Source of the DNA: Isoetes taiwanensis
Taxonomy: Eukaryota > Streptophyta > Lycopodiopsida > Isoetales > Isoetaceae
Length of the DNA: 64,000 nt
NCBI GenBank assembly: GCA_021234155.1
Contig: JAJEKV010000002.1
Span: 15,909,428-15,973,427 of the forward strand
Direction: 5' to 3'
The notes under the pieces were generated by a model that worked only from the letters and a program-made list of their open reading frames with translations, did no database searches and was not told the DNA's origin. Positions 52,574-64,000 of the stretch are shown one piece after another. The stretch's first letter is position 1, and each line of letters begins with the position of its first letter. The position numbers and the translations under genes were made by a program.

Positions 52574-54253
52574 ATGGCGACCTCCATGCAGTGCATGCTC
52601 GGTCTCAATCCTCGAAGCCACATTATTCCCAACGCATTGTGTCAGACAAATAATCCACGGGCTCGGGTTGATCCAAATGCAGAACGCAGACCTGTTCTGG
52701 TTATTGAGAATTACAAAGGTTTCACCAGAAGTCTCTGCCAGGTACATAGATTTAGACCCGGGTATTCAGAGTACGGGATTCGGTATTTCAGCCTTGGGCC
52801 TTTTTTGGTATTTCTCGCCTTTCAAGCATTTTTGTAGTACTGTTTTGGGGCATTTTTGGATAGATCCGGCTCTATCTGAGCTCATATCTCTTCCTCTCTT
52901 CATCAACCTACCATTAAAGAGGTAGATCAGAGTAATTAGAAGGGCTTTTGAAGCAGTTCAAGCCATCCATGGAGTTGCAAGTACAATCCGACCAAAGATC
53001 TCACCTCCGCCACACAAGCCGCCCATGGAGTTGCAAGTACAATCCGACCAAAGATCTCACCTCTGCCACATAGTTTTGCGCTTAGTTTCTGGCTGAAAAT
53101 ACCATTTTTTGGGCCGGATATACCACTCTTTTTGGCCAGAAATACCACCTTTTTTTTTTTTGCTAGAAATACCACCTCATGAATGGCTAGAAATAGCATA
53201 AAAAAGGACCGAAAATAGCACACCCCGGACTCTAAATACAAGCGTCCCATAGATTTTTCTTTTCCTATCTTAAATACCTACCTTTCCATTCATATCTAAG
53301 TTTTTTGGCAGTCCCTTGCTGATCTTCGTTGCAGCTTCAAAGTTTACAAAGATGATGAATTTAATGTTGACGAACGGATTGATGAATTTGAAAAGTAAGT
53401 TACTTCATTCTAATTCTATGCATTTAAAGGGCTGCACTCACATATCCTTCTTCTGATCAGAATGAGGCCAAAGGGTCTTATAGTATCAGGCCCAGGTATA
53501 ATTAATTAGCTTCAGGTTGCAAAATTGGTTTTCAGATTGAAAATTTATATTTATGAAACTTTGGAATTACAGGTACACCAGGAGATGCTATTTACAGTTC
53601 GCTTTTTAAGCGAACTGTACTTAAGCTAGGGCCAACTATTCCACTCTTGGGTGTTTCCTTGGGTCATCAATGCATTGCAGAAGCTTTTGGAGGTAACTAG
53701 AAGGTTTTGGTATTTCAGAGGCCATTTTGGATTTTCATATTCATTTATAATCCGTTTATGAAGGGAAAATAGTCCAATCTCCTATTGCCGTGTTTCCTAC
53801 GAAAGCAGACGAGATATATCATCCTGGAATCCTACCTCATTATCCCAAGTAAATTTTAGCATTGATATTTATTGGGCAACTTTAATTTTTCTTGTTATAT
53901 ATACTGTGGGCAACATTTGAAGATGTTGAACTTATCTTTATGCTTGAATGTTTGGTTTCCAGTCCTTTTAGTGCATTTCGACATCACAATCTAGTTATTG
54001 AAAAAGAGAGCTTTCCTGATGTTGAACTGGAGATAACAGCATCGACAAATGATGACCTCATTATGGCAATTTGACATAAAAAGTATATGCATATTCAGGT
54101 AGGCCTCGATCTACCTTATCACAAAGAATTGATAATATATATACTCTCATATAATAATTTCTTGGTTCTTAGGGTGTCCAATTCCATCCAGAGAGCATCA
54201 TTGCAAAGATTGACAAGGATGTATGGGCAAGTTTCATATCCATGATCTTGTAA
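52574..54253 (+). pseudogene. ASB: Anthranilate synthase beta subunit (glutamine amidotransferase), seven-exon pseudogene
   Basis: ASB supplies ammonia from glutamine to the alpha subunit in plastid tryptophan synthesis. Seven exons with GT-AG introns in phase: 52574-52741 (transit-peptide-like start, then RPVLVIENYKGFTRSLCQ), 53312-53394 (CSFKVYKDDEFNVDERIDEF), 53461-53495 (RPKGLIVSGP), 53573-53692 (LGPTIPLLGVSLGHQCIAEA), 53764-53848 (QSPIAVFPTKADEIYHPGIL), 53963-54098 (PFSAFRHHNLVIEKESF) and 54173-54253 (GVQFHPESI, then stop). Defects: the catalytic Cys in GVCxGHQ is Ser (TCC at 53656), the SPGPG oxyanion motif is shortened to SGPG, and a TGA at 54072-54074 replaces an Arg codon, consistent with CGA to TGA. 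The His and Glu of FHPE remain. Full length but inactive. Confidence 0.88.
52964..53225. repeat. Tandem repeats in the first ASB intron
   Basis: A 56-bp unit (GGAGTTGCAAGTACAATCCG onwards) occurs twice at 52971 and 53027. It is followed by about six 25-30 bp units built on GGCCAGAAATACCAC between 53093 and 53225. Confidence 0.8.
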
Positions 54254-54296
54254 ACATGAGAATGCACATACAACTGGAATTAACAATGCATATTGA

Positions 54297-54297
<1 letters not shown>

Positions 54298-54350
<53 letters not shown>
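54298..54350. repeat. (ATT)n microsatellite
   Basis: About 17-18 uninterrupted ATT units. Confidence 0.98.
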
Positions 54351-57300
54351 CCTATTGTTTAAATTTGGTTTTTCCGGGGTTCCGAAAACTTTTTGGATTT
54401 TTTTTTTAGGTTAATTTTCTAAGGTTCGAAGGGTTTTGCCAGCCGAAAAAACTTCCCGATAGTCCAAAAATTGGAAAAGCATTTTTGCATAAGATTTGGA
54501 TGGTTTCGATGTTGGTCAGATTTAGGGATTTCTTCTTTGGGTAAAGCTTCGATGCGCCGTCACTCTGGAAGCATGTAGCACGGCATGGAGGCCACGATTG
54601 CTTTGGTTAGGGTTCGCGATTTGGACATTCGAGATATTCTATTCGGAACTATAGCTTGCGGGAGGATTATTGTTTCACATCGATTCTAGAATTGAAGGCA
54701 ACAAGTCGTTATCAGGAATGATCGGCTTCATGTTGGGCCAGCTTCTACCTTATGCTAAATTGACCATCACTATCTGCAAATCTCCTAGCAGTTGGTAAGA
54801 GTTTTCTTTTTTTTCACGGCATGGGCTTTGTTGAAAATCCATTCATCGTCTATTCTTCATGCTTCTCTATGTTTGCTAGCCAAAATTCTTACGGTATGAG
54901 ATGAAGCATCGAGAGCATTTCTTATGTTAAAATTTCATTTTAGGTGTTGCAAAATGCACAGGCTATGTTTTTGATGCTTAGAAAATGGCGGTTCGTTCGA
55001 TACTATCTAGCGTCCACGCCAAAGAAAACATTCTCCACAAATTTTATAGGTGAGTCATTTTTGCTGTTTTTATCTCTATATTTATATGATTCAAACTATA
55101 TTTGAACGCCGTTGAAATACTGGCATTCTTAAGCTGAAAGCATGCCTATTACCCCTACAGTCGTGTTTATGATGTTAGCTTTTGACATTATTCATCCGGG
55201 GTTGTCCTTCTGACTTACTTGATTGAAGATATATTTGAGAACGATCTTGATACTAGCTTAGTGGAATTTTATCCATGAATGTAAGTTTTACTTTGATCCG
55301 CACTAGAGTATTTGAGGAGAGTTAACTTATTTGTTATTCTTGCTATATTTTACTGCCCATGGGAAGTCTATATTCCTCAGGTACCATCATTGCTTATTCC
55401 TCAATTACCATCATTGCTCCTTCTGTAGAAAAGGAGTGTACCGCCGACAAACATCTCCATCATATATATTCTTATATGCCAATGCAGGAAACGACTCAAT
55501 TTCCATTCTTTCCACAAGGTAAATTAGCTATATATTGATGAGTCTCAATCACTATTTCTTTGTTCAATCATTATGGTGACAATCTGCGATTTGGGCCATA
55601 ACAAAGGTATCCACTTGCATTTTGTAACTGACGGAAAAGCTTCAATCTAGAACTTTTATGAGTCGTTTCTTCCATATTTTTGTTACGAAAAGGAGTTTCA
55701 TTATAGAAGATTAATAAAGCGTGCCATGTCAATGAAGGTATGCTTTTGGTCTTTGGAAGCTTTTTCCACGGCAATGTCTCTTGGTATATTAAAGTCTACA
55801 TGCAAGAGAACCAAAGCTTCCAACGGCATCTAACATCTTACTTTTTGGTGTCAAATCAAAAGGCTTGGTTAGGGGTTTGCATACGATTCTCCAATCACTT
55901 TGTTTTTCCAGGTAAGTCCACTTCTTTTCCATTTAACAAAGCTTTCAATGGCATCCACATCTTATTTTTTAGGGTCAAATCAAAAGGCTTGATTAGGGAT
56001 TTGCATACCATTCTTCAATCACTTTTTGTTTTTTCCAGGTAAGTCCAGCATTTTTTCCATTCAATTCACGTGCTGCTTAAGTTTCTATGGTTTCTTTGTG
56101 TCCCATGTTCATGATTATCCAAAAGAGGCATACACTTTCTTTTATTGGGCTGCCTCTCTTTCTTGATGTGCATGTCGTCTTGCAATTTCACCGTTTGTAT
56201 TTTTAGGCAAGTCTACTTTTCTTTACATTCAGGTACATAAAATAGTTCAAATCCTTCACAGGCCACTTATGATTTCTTTCCTTTTTCTTGCATATATACT
56301 AAGCCAGAAGGTTATTTCCAAATTATCCAAAAAGCCGTGCATTACTACCTCTCTTTCTTGCTGTGCATGTGGGCATCATTTTTGTTTTGCAAGTAAGGAA
56401 TGAAAATTTACCATCACATTCTTGGCCTACGTTGCTGTCATAACAGATAACAGTAAAGCCACAAATCTAAATAATAGGTGTTCACTTCCAGATTTGTGCT
56501 CTATCCTAAGACTACAGGATTAATCATGCATCATCGAAGAAGATGCAAAAACTCCTATCGCCTTTGTCCACAACGTATACCTCATCGAAGATACCATTGT
56601 GGATATCTATACAAAAATTGAGGGCATAGAGAAGGCTGTAGAAGTTTCTCAAGATTTGCCAAGAACAGCTATGATCTCATACGGTAAGTTTTCCCCTTGA
56701 ATTATTTGTCTTCCCATACCATACCATGATTGCTCATACTCGGCATTCTTCTTAGGTGTTTTGATACATTAGCACATTGACTAGGATGAAGCCAGAATGG
56801 CAAGGTAAGTGCCCTCCAGACTTCATCATCCAATCATTATTCTTCTTTCTCTTACAGTATCAGTTTGACACTCTCGAAAATCACAGCATCAATGACAACA
56901 TTTTGAATAACCTCTTCACAATGGCTGTTGCTTGATACAAAATATGGAGATCCGAAATATCCTTCAAATGGAGCAGAGAAGTCTGTTCTTTGAATAACCT
57001 CTGACAGTGATCAACATGGAATTTGCAGGGTGCTCAACTTCTGCTTCCAGCTTTTACCTAGGGTTTGCCTAATAAGCATTTTGAAGAGATCAAGGCCTAA
57101 TGCATTTTCTAAGAAGCAGCAATAGTTATTCTCTAGGTAAGTGTTTACAAAGCTAGAATAGATTGCCGCTCCCACAGATCTTGAAGATATGAGTTACTCT
57201 TTCAGGATAAAAGATCTCAGAGCTGCACAAGGTCAGGTCTTAGGATTAAAAATATTATGCTGTTTTGGAGAGACTCAAATACTACACTTACCCTGTTCTA

Positions 57301-58845
57301 AGTATATGGCGAATCTTCCTTCACAGGCTGTCAAAGGCTTCGTTATATGTGGACATACTATTATTTTTATGCTGTTGCTACAGGAAGTTAATGCGGTAAG
57401 TTAATTCTGTTGTGTTTTCTCAATCCTTTGCTTCATCCAAATGCTTTTGGAGAGACCCTGTGTGCTTTGTGTAGATGCTTTTTAGATAGATAATATTTCG
57501 CAAATGATGTATAAGGAGTTTACAGTAGTGGATATACTAGAATAGTAATAGCTTTTATTTTGTGCAGGCCATTTCTACATATGTTCAGTTAGACCAGATA
57601 ATCCTCAAGGCACCAAATCCAAAAGTTACCTACATGTGGAGCATCAGAATTCAATCAAGTACAATGCAACGTATTTCGTGATTTCATATCTTCTGTTTGA
57701 CATGAAGACATCATAGCACATCGACTTCCATTTATTCCCAATATTAGATCAGTGAGCTCTACATTTTTTTGTGAAGAGATTTGTTTATTTATTCTTATTT
57801 TCTTTTGTCTCAGGTACATAGTGCGTAATCTTCAAAATGCGCCTACATCTTCGTTTTATGTTGTGTAATTCATTTCCATACTGTATCTGGATATGACCAA
57901 GTTGATATTCTATCTTATTCACATGTCTTATCAGTTCTCTAAGAAATATTATCCATGCATATACGCTCTGCTTCAATAAAAATTAGCAGAGGTGCACATT
58001 GCTATGGTATACAGTAATGTCCTATTGAAATGTGTCGTGACTTTTAGCAACCTTAATTAATCTGTTATCTAAATATTTCTCTTGCAGAGAATATGAGACC
58101 AGCATTCAACTCCAATGTTCTCGCGTAAACATTAATCCATTACAAACATTACTCCATTAGAGTTGGCATTAAGTTGAACGCATATCCACCTGACCACAAC
58201 AGATAGTTACTGTAATTTGTAATTTCTAGCTTTTGTGAACATAACTACTGGGTTTATTGAACATCGAAAATACATCCTTGCCATACAGTTCTTTCTTAAC
58301 ATGGAAGAACATCTTCACATCGCCGATCTACAAATCATTCAGAATACACATTGCATTACACACAAGAAAAAAATTAGCATTTAAAGTTACACATTGCACT
58401 TTAAGCGTTTAATGCTTTCAAGTGCAGCATTCCCAATATTAGTCTTGATATTATCCAATAGGTTCACATCATCAACTTAATCTCTACATGCTAGCATGCC
58501 AAAATGTTTAAATAAGGACTACAATCCAAATTCACCTTAAATCAACCAACTTATACCACCCACTCCAACAACATAGTCCTTTATAATATACGGCCAGTCA
58601 ATAACCTTCATGCCATTCGTATCGTCAAGCTAATATCCTAAATAATACCTACCACTCCTCATCCCTAACACACATTACCCCAACGTCATAGATTGCATTA
58701 CTCTTCAAACTATTCCTCAACCACACATCAACAAATCACATCCTTACAAAAACACAACAAAATACAGCTATTCGTACATAATCCAACAAAAAACATTCAT
58801 TGTTCTACCCAGCCATCACATGACCATCTCTTCAAATCTAGAAAA
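54351..58845 (+). other. Exon-like gene-fragment zone inside the Helitron
   Basis: No gene can be named. Several short open pieces end at GTAAG/GTGAG-type donors (about 54795, 55050, 55280, 56690, 57232). Examples are MAVRSILSSVHAKENILHKF ending at 55050 and YLIEDTIVDIYTKIEGIEKA near 56575; the second has a faint PPR flavour (VDIYxKIxGIEKAVEV). They may be exons of unrecognised genes picked up by the Helitron, or chance. No transposase or Rep/helicase frame is present. Confidence 0.35.
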
Positions 58846-58873
58846 GCCCGGCAACGCCGGGCACCACACCTAG
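58846..58873 (+). mobile_element. Helitron 3' terminus, plus strand
   Basis: GCCCGGC-AAC-GCCGGGC (58846-58862), 7 nt, CTAG (58870-58873), then host T. The hairpin is identical to that at 12857-12873, so both belong to one family. The element extends leftwards and probably includes some or all of the gene fragments at 50-58 kb, but the 5' TC end was not found. Confidence 0.75.
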
Positions 58874-59060
<187 letters not shown>

Positions 59061-60319
59061 GACACTTTATCTGAAAGACTAGCCTATCCACGTGTCTGAA
59101 TATTTGACATGAACACTCAACATGCTGTAAGATTTTGATCTAAAGAAAGGAACGATTGAAAAAAATAAGAAAGTTGTGCCTCTTGGAAACATTGCATTGG
59201 CATCAAATGCTCTTATTGGTGCTTTGTCATGTTACATTTTATGTTGTGTCGTTTCTTCCCTTGGTTTTTGATATTTTGGATGTGGTGGAAGTTCTGTCTT
59301 TATTCTAGTATCATGCCTGCACCATGTCGTTTTTGCTCTCCATTGCTATTCTTTCCTTCTCTGATTCGAATGGCTACAACCTAAGTTTCAACTTTTTCTA
59401 GCATAACAGGCTTTGCTGCTTGCAGAGTTCATGGTCACCACCGAGGCTCTTGCCATAATGGAAACGTCTTTCCTTGTTTTGCTTTCAATGATAGAAAAGG
59501 AGCTCAAAGGAGCCAAATATAGTTGCAGTAAAGGTAGGCCGCCTCTTCATTTCTTATCCTTGTCATTTATTTCATTACATTGTTGCACTTTGCCAAAGTT
59601 TTAAAGCAACACACTTTTACTAAGAAATCAATTCTTAGTAAAGAATATGGCCTTGAACACACCGTGAACATTTAATTTCATTGAAAATCATGTAGATATA
59701 TGGGAGTGACAAGCATAAACTGTGTCAAATGGACGCTTTACTAGTAATTGAAGGTGGTAAATGCTCGTCTTAAAACCATTTTGTCTCCATCAGTCATTTG
59801 TATTGTACATGATAGAGTAAAGTCACGAGGATATCGAAGAGTAAAACTCCATATGATTTATGTCCTTTGACTATGATTGCATACCTCAACATGAGGTTGG
59901 AAAGCATGCTATATTAGGGTGCTATATTATCCATCTTAAATCACAGCCATGGAACCAAACTTGTCACAATCCTTTGCAGACATAGTTCCTTCATCCATAT
60001 GGATTCTATCAACAAGTCCAAAAGCCTTAAAACTTCACTTCAATATGTCATTCCAGAATCCAACTCTAGCAACAAATTCTACTTGTCAATCAAGCAGAAT
60101 ACATCAAAGATAAGATCATGACTTTGCATGTCTCTTTGAAGGTTGTGATATCAACATGTTTCATTGGTCTCTAGCGAAATAGACATCGTTGTTTGATATC
60201 CTCTATAGGTATTACCCAACTTACGTTGCAGCTATTATATGCATTGAAACTAACCCTGCAACCACAAGCCACTCAAATTCAAAAGCAAAGTGCAACAAGC
60301 TTAGAAATTCCATAATGTC
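59061..60319. other. Unassigned region with one exon-like piece
   Basis: No gene named. 59427-59534 is flanked by TTGCAG and GTAGGC and is open (EFMVTTEALAIMETSFLVLL), so it may be an isolated exon. Confidence 0.35.
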
Positions 60320-61175
60320 CTTCCAACCTATTGTTAAAATTTGTAATAAAGAAGGAAATACAACAAAACAAGTCCCTTCTTCAGGAATTCTGCATCCTGA
60401 GTTCAATTGCTTTACTAGTCATTTTGTACTTTGAGCAAAAGAGAATACGTCACAATATTTTTGTAGAAGAAGTAGCAATAAAATGTAGCCTACTGAGAAA
60501 GACCATGTTCTTGAGACTGTTTTATGTTCGTACTATAACTTGCCAATGAGACTCATCATTATATAATAATTGGCAGTGCCATCGGTGCATCAGCTATTGA
60601 TGTGAAGTCTTTGTCAAGAAGGCTGTATTATTCACGATTCCTGCTGCTTCCTCATAGCTATTCAACTCTTTTTTCTTGGCATATAGCTGAATCTAATATG
60701 TCTTTAGGAAGAAATAGCTGGATGTTGTTAATATTCTTAATGAATATGTCATTCATTATATTATTTAAATGTATGTCCAGCCATCAGTCTTTGCAACTTC
60801 TTTGCAGTGTAAATGCTTGGCAAAAATATATATAGTTGTTCTCCAGCGTACATTGCACATTCCAAATTAAGTTGTTTTTGCAAGCCACCCAAAGCGTTCC
60901 GTGCTTCAATATGGCAATTCCAATCCATTGTAGCGGAAATAACAACAAGGGATATTCAACCTGGACAACCCTGCCAGTAAGTGGGTTACATCTTGAGTTG
61001 AATTGCTTTACGTCTCAATTTGTACTTTTCGACACAAGAGGGCACATTGTCCTGGAGAATAAATAAACATGTCTTGATAAATTTAGCCATATAATATAGC
61101 TTATTGTATACGACGTCTTGAGACTATTTTATGCCCATAGCATAGCTTAAGCATAATTTCATTATATATGGACTT
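60320..61175 (+). repeat. Diverged direct repeat pair, about 240 bp each
   Basis: 60320-60570 and 60905-61175 share order and wording: CATCCTGAGTTCAATTGCTT against CATCTTGAGTTGAATTGCTT, later CTTGAGACTGTTTTATG against CTTGAGACTATTTTATG. They translate to related FNCFTSHFVL and LNCFTSQFVLF peptides. Probably an old duplication; no LTR-like ends. Confidence 0.6.
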
Positions 61176-61489
61176 TCTTTGAGTCCATATGACTCTGAAA
61201 TGATGGCTAATTTTTAGAATATTGCATTTTTTTTATTATAACGATGCATTTTTTTTTAGAATCGTGCAGGTAGGTCAGCTGGCAGGCATTGTGTCAATTG
61301 GGACACGAAAGATAAATCCAAGACGGTGTTCTGGAAAAGCGCCCTCATAACCGGAGGTGTGCTACTTAAGGCGAGGTTCCGTAAATCTGGTTTTCCTAGA
61401 TTCATCTCAGGACACTCAAAATGATTGAAACGAGGTGCAGATATGGAATTACAATGAGCGAAATGCAGTCCCATATTAGTGAACCAATC

Positions 61490-61924
61490 TTAGCGCATGC
61501 GAATCAATTGCAGCTGGAGGCGCAAAACGAGATAAACAGGCATGGAAAGAAAGAGATCGGTGCTTAAGTCAGGAAGCTCCTCCATGGGGAAGGGTTGGCA
61601 CGAGTAAAAAATGACGAAGATCATGTCAGTAGGGCCGAGCTTGAGGACTACCTCATATCACTGAAATGCCATATTTACCGGGCAAAGGCACTGAAGAGGC
61701 TACTGAAAACGGAGAACGTCTGGATGCACAACACGTTCAGACCGCTATTTAAAAAGCTTTATAAGAAGCAGAAAAGGTAGCGTGAAGCTTTGGCAATCAA
61801 GCTCATCAACAACACTACTCACTATGTCCGAGACTTGGATGACTGGATGGATCTGTTTAGCCGAAGTAGCATTGAGGAATTCGATCTGAGGGATCTTATT
61901 CAGGTTGAACTGGGCATTGACTAA
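61490..61924 (+). pseudogene. Unrecognised protein-coding relic with two in-frame stops
   Basis: One frame reads for about 140 codons with only two stops (TAA near 61566, TAG at about 61778). It has a strongly helical, charged composition: HANQLQLEAQNEINRHGKKE, SRAELEDYLISLKCHIYRAK, LKRLLKTENVWMHNTFRPLF, LINNTTHYVRDLDDWMDLFS, ending DLIQVELGID and stop. The composition looks like real protein. I do not recognise the family. Confidence 0.45.
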
Positions 61925-62026
61925 AACTTTGCTCTCTGATATTATCTATTATCTCTCTTTATGTATGTGTTGCTTTAGCTATGTCCAGGCATATTGCGGG
62001 GTCTATGTACTTCTTTTCTATATAAA

Positions 62027-62057
62027 CTAGTGACGGTGCCCAACATTGCCGGGCATA
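62027..62057 (-). mobile_element. Helitron 3' terminus, minus strand (diverged)
   Basis: On the minus strand: GCCCGGC-AAT-GTTGGGC (a 7-bp stem with two G-U pairs), 7 nt, CTAG (62030-62027), host T. The flank ATATAAA-CTAG also occurs at the 12846 terminus, indicating AT-rich target choice. The body would lie to the right and may leave the window. Confidence 0.65.
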
Positions 62058-62439
62058 AGTTGAAAGTCGTCAAATGTTTTGACCGCAATGAGAAAAGCAT
62101 GCAGTAAATAACGATGTTGAGCATTGTTGGGCTTTACTTAGAAACATGCAAATGATGCATAGTTGGGCCCTACACTACACTTAATCTCGACCCTCCATTG
62201 CACCAGTTAAGCTCGACCCTCTATTGCACCACTTAATCTTGGCCTTTAAGAAGGCCTCCACCACCTCTTCATCTCAAGTCGTTTTTCTTGAGAAGTTGAA
62301 AAACGACTTGAGAAGTAGGTTACACATGATAAAACACAAAGGTAGGTTGTACACAGAACAATTTTTAAATGTCTAAGGTGGCATACTATAATCGAGCGTC
62401 CATATCTGGGTTTTTTAATGGGAAGTTCTTTGCTTGTTT

Positions 62440-62610
62440 TCAATTTGAAGTTGAAATTGTGATGAAAGCCCTCATATCATGTCTACATTGCTTGTTAAGT
62501 TCAAAATGCGATGAAAGGCCTCATCTCATGTTTACATTGCTTGCTTTTAACTTGAAGTACAGAATGTGATGAAAAGCCTCATATCATGTTTATAATGTCT
62601 AACATACGAC
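62440..62610. repeat. Three tandem copies of a 55-60 bp unit
   Basis: Each unit contains a GTGATGAAAAGCCTCATATC variant followed by ATGTTTACATTGCTTG. A separate short direct repeat, CATTAAGCAAGAGTTTGCAA, occurs near 62717 and 62773. Confidence 0.75.
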
Positions 62611-62800
62611 ATCATTGTTTAATTCCCATGCATTGAATATTTCCTTGGGCCATTGCAAATTATAAGCAGCATTTGAAAATTAGAATCATTGTTATTCAGT
62701 GAGTGAGAACCAACATCGCATTAAGCAAGAGTTTGCAACCTCCGTCTCTTATGGTATGTCTCATCTCCGGAGACTCATTAAGCAAGAGTTTGCAACCTCC

Positions 62801-64000
62801 TGCATCGCCATTATTTGAACATCAAATGGCACTACTTGTTAGTATGAGAACATTCTAGATTGTTGCTCACCCTTATCTTAACATTTGAACACACAACGAA
62901 TAAGGCACTTGATGAGGAAGAGGTATAAGAAAAATAAAAAAGGTAAACATCGTGCTATAAATCTCAAAATAAAAGGATTACACTTCAAGGTTGGCATAGA
63001 GGAACCAAAGCAGTACCACCTCACAATTGGTATAGGCCTGGCTTATCTGCTACCAATTTACATCTTGGCATTTGTTAGCCACTTGAGTACTCAAAGGCAG
63101 TAGAACAAGAAGTACTGGAAGAATATCAAATGTCTTGCAAGACCATAACTCAATTGCAAAGACAATATAGCATCAGCAAGCTTCTAGACCGCGAGGGTTC
63201 ATTCATCCGGTCCTTAAAATAAGAAGAGGAAACTGGAACAATGGGATCAATTTGCATTGCATATTATTATTTTATAAAATAATGCAGTCAAAGCTTTAGA
63301 TATTATCACAACAAAACATTCTTGAATGTGCAGAATGGCTAATACTTCTTATCTTTTAGAAACATAGGACAAAGATATTCAATCGTCTTAGTCAATATTT
63401 TCTTTCTAAATCACACAATACATTGAGATTGAATGTGCATTTATACAACTTTGGAGACTTCCTTGAAATGCCCGCATCAAAACAAATAATTCACATCTTG
63501 TAATGAATGAAGAAAGTACAAAATGATTGGTCTGCAGACATACCATAGAATATAGAAGCTTTGCAGCTGCCAGAAAACCTTATGTCTTCCCTCTGGTGCA
63601 AGAATCAATATATACTCTCTAGCTAATCCAAGACAATAGAAAAGAAACAATAATGCAAATCAGTCATAATACATGCAGCATTTGGAACAAAAGTCATATC
63701 ATAAAAGCGGTGAACATGGATTGTTATAAATAGTCCTAGGCAGCCAAAAAACATATCTCAATCTTTCATATTGAGAAATCTCGTTATTTATATGCTTCAC
63801 TTTTGAACATTTTGTATTCTGGATGAAGGGAGAAACTGTATTCTGTGAAATAACTGAAGAAACCCAGATTTTAAGACCCAAAAATCTGCCAGATCCAATG
63901 GCTATTTAGGAAAGCTTTGAAGTACAAAATTGAATACCATGATACTAACGAAAATTTTGAATACCTTGGAATCATCCAAGCCTTTTCCCCTGCCTACTCT
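62801..64000. other. Unassigned right end of window
   Basis: No gene recognised. A 72-codon plus frame at 62885-63103 begins with a basic segment (RHLMRKRYKKNKKGKHRA) and ends in a hydrophobic one, without a known motif. Confidence 0.35.

Overview
The window is plant nuclear DNA made mostly of transposable elements and broken gene fragments. I found no clearly intact host gene. The plant assignment rests on tRNA-Met and tRNA-Gln primed Ty3 elements, plant-type L1 LINEs, Helitron termini, and fragments of recognisable plant genes: caffeoyl-CoA O-methyltransferase, anthranilate synthase beta subunit, a seed-maturation/LEA protein and PLS-type PPR repeats. The PPR wording and repeat load would suit a fern or another large-genome vascular plant, but that is low-confidence.

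Layout: 1-0.9 kb, a tRNA-derived SINE and a short-period array rich in perfect heat-shock-element geometry. 1.5-7.1 kb, a decayed minus-strand L1 LINE with a Ty3 RT fragment inside it. 7.2-9.1 kb, two paralogous unrecognised open frames and a copia gag relic. 10.4 kb, a TRIM element. 11.0-12.55 kb, a 19-bp minisatellite. 12.85 kb, a minus-strand Helitron 3' terminus. 16-18.3 kb, a coiled-coil/EEP-endonuclease retroelement relic. 18.76-21.2 kb, a 5'-truncated L1 with its poly(A). 22.3-22.8 kb, a three-exon CCoAOMT fragment. 23.5-24.3 kb, PPR relics.

Two LTR retrotransposons with perfect 5-bp target duplications lie 175 bp apart. Element A (25144-36056, minus strand, TSD TCCCA) uses tRNA-Gln and carries a second RNase H placed upstream of RT. 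Element B (36232-49320, plus strand, TSD TGTAG) uses tRNA-Met, has a chromodomain integrase, and is the highlight of the window. Between its primer-binding site and gag it carries a GC-rich gene for a histone H3-like protein: the first nine residues of the H3 tail with one change, a long charged linker, and a recognisable H3 histone fold. This is followed by an intact 504-codon ORF of unknown function with its own TATA-like sequence. Its 3' end carries four tandem stem-loops of about 100-bp period, whose stems differ in sequence but stay complementary around a shared 12-nt core.

49.3-58.9 kb is a gene-fragment zone: LEA/SMP exons, an internally deleted MULE transposase, a 389-bp Mutator-type MITE with a perfect 9-bp TSD, and a seven-exon anthranilate synthase beta pseudogene that has lost its catalytic Cys. 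It ends at a plus-strand Helitron terminus followed by (TTA)n(GTT)n. A third Helitron terminus lies at 62.03 kb. Many frameshifts in element B, and most differences between its two LTRs, fall in GC-rich stretches, so some of the breaks may be consensus errors in the sequence.
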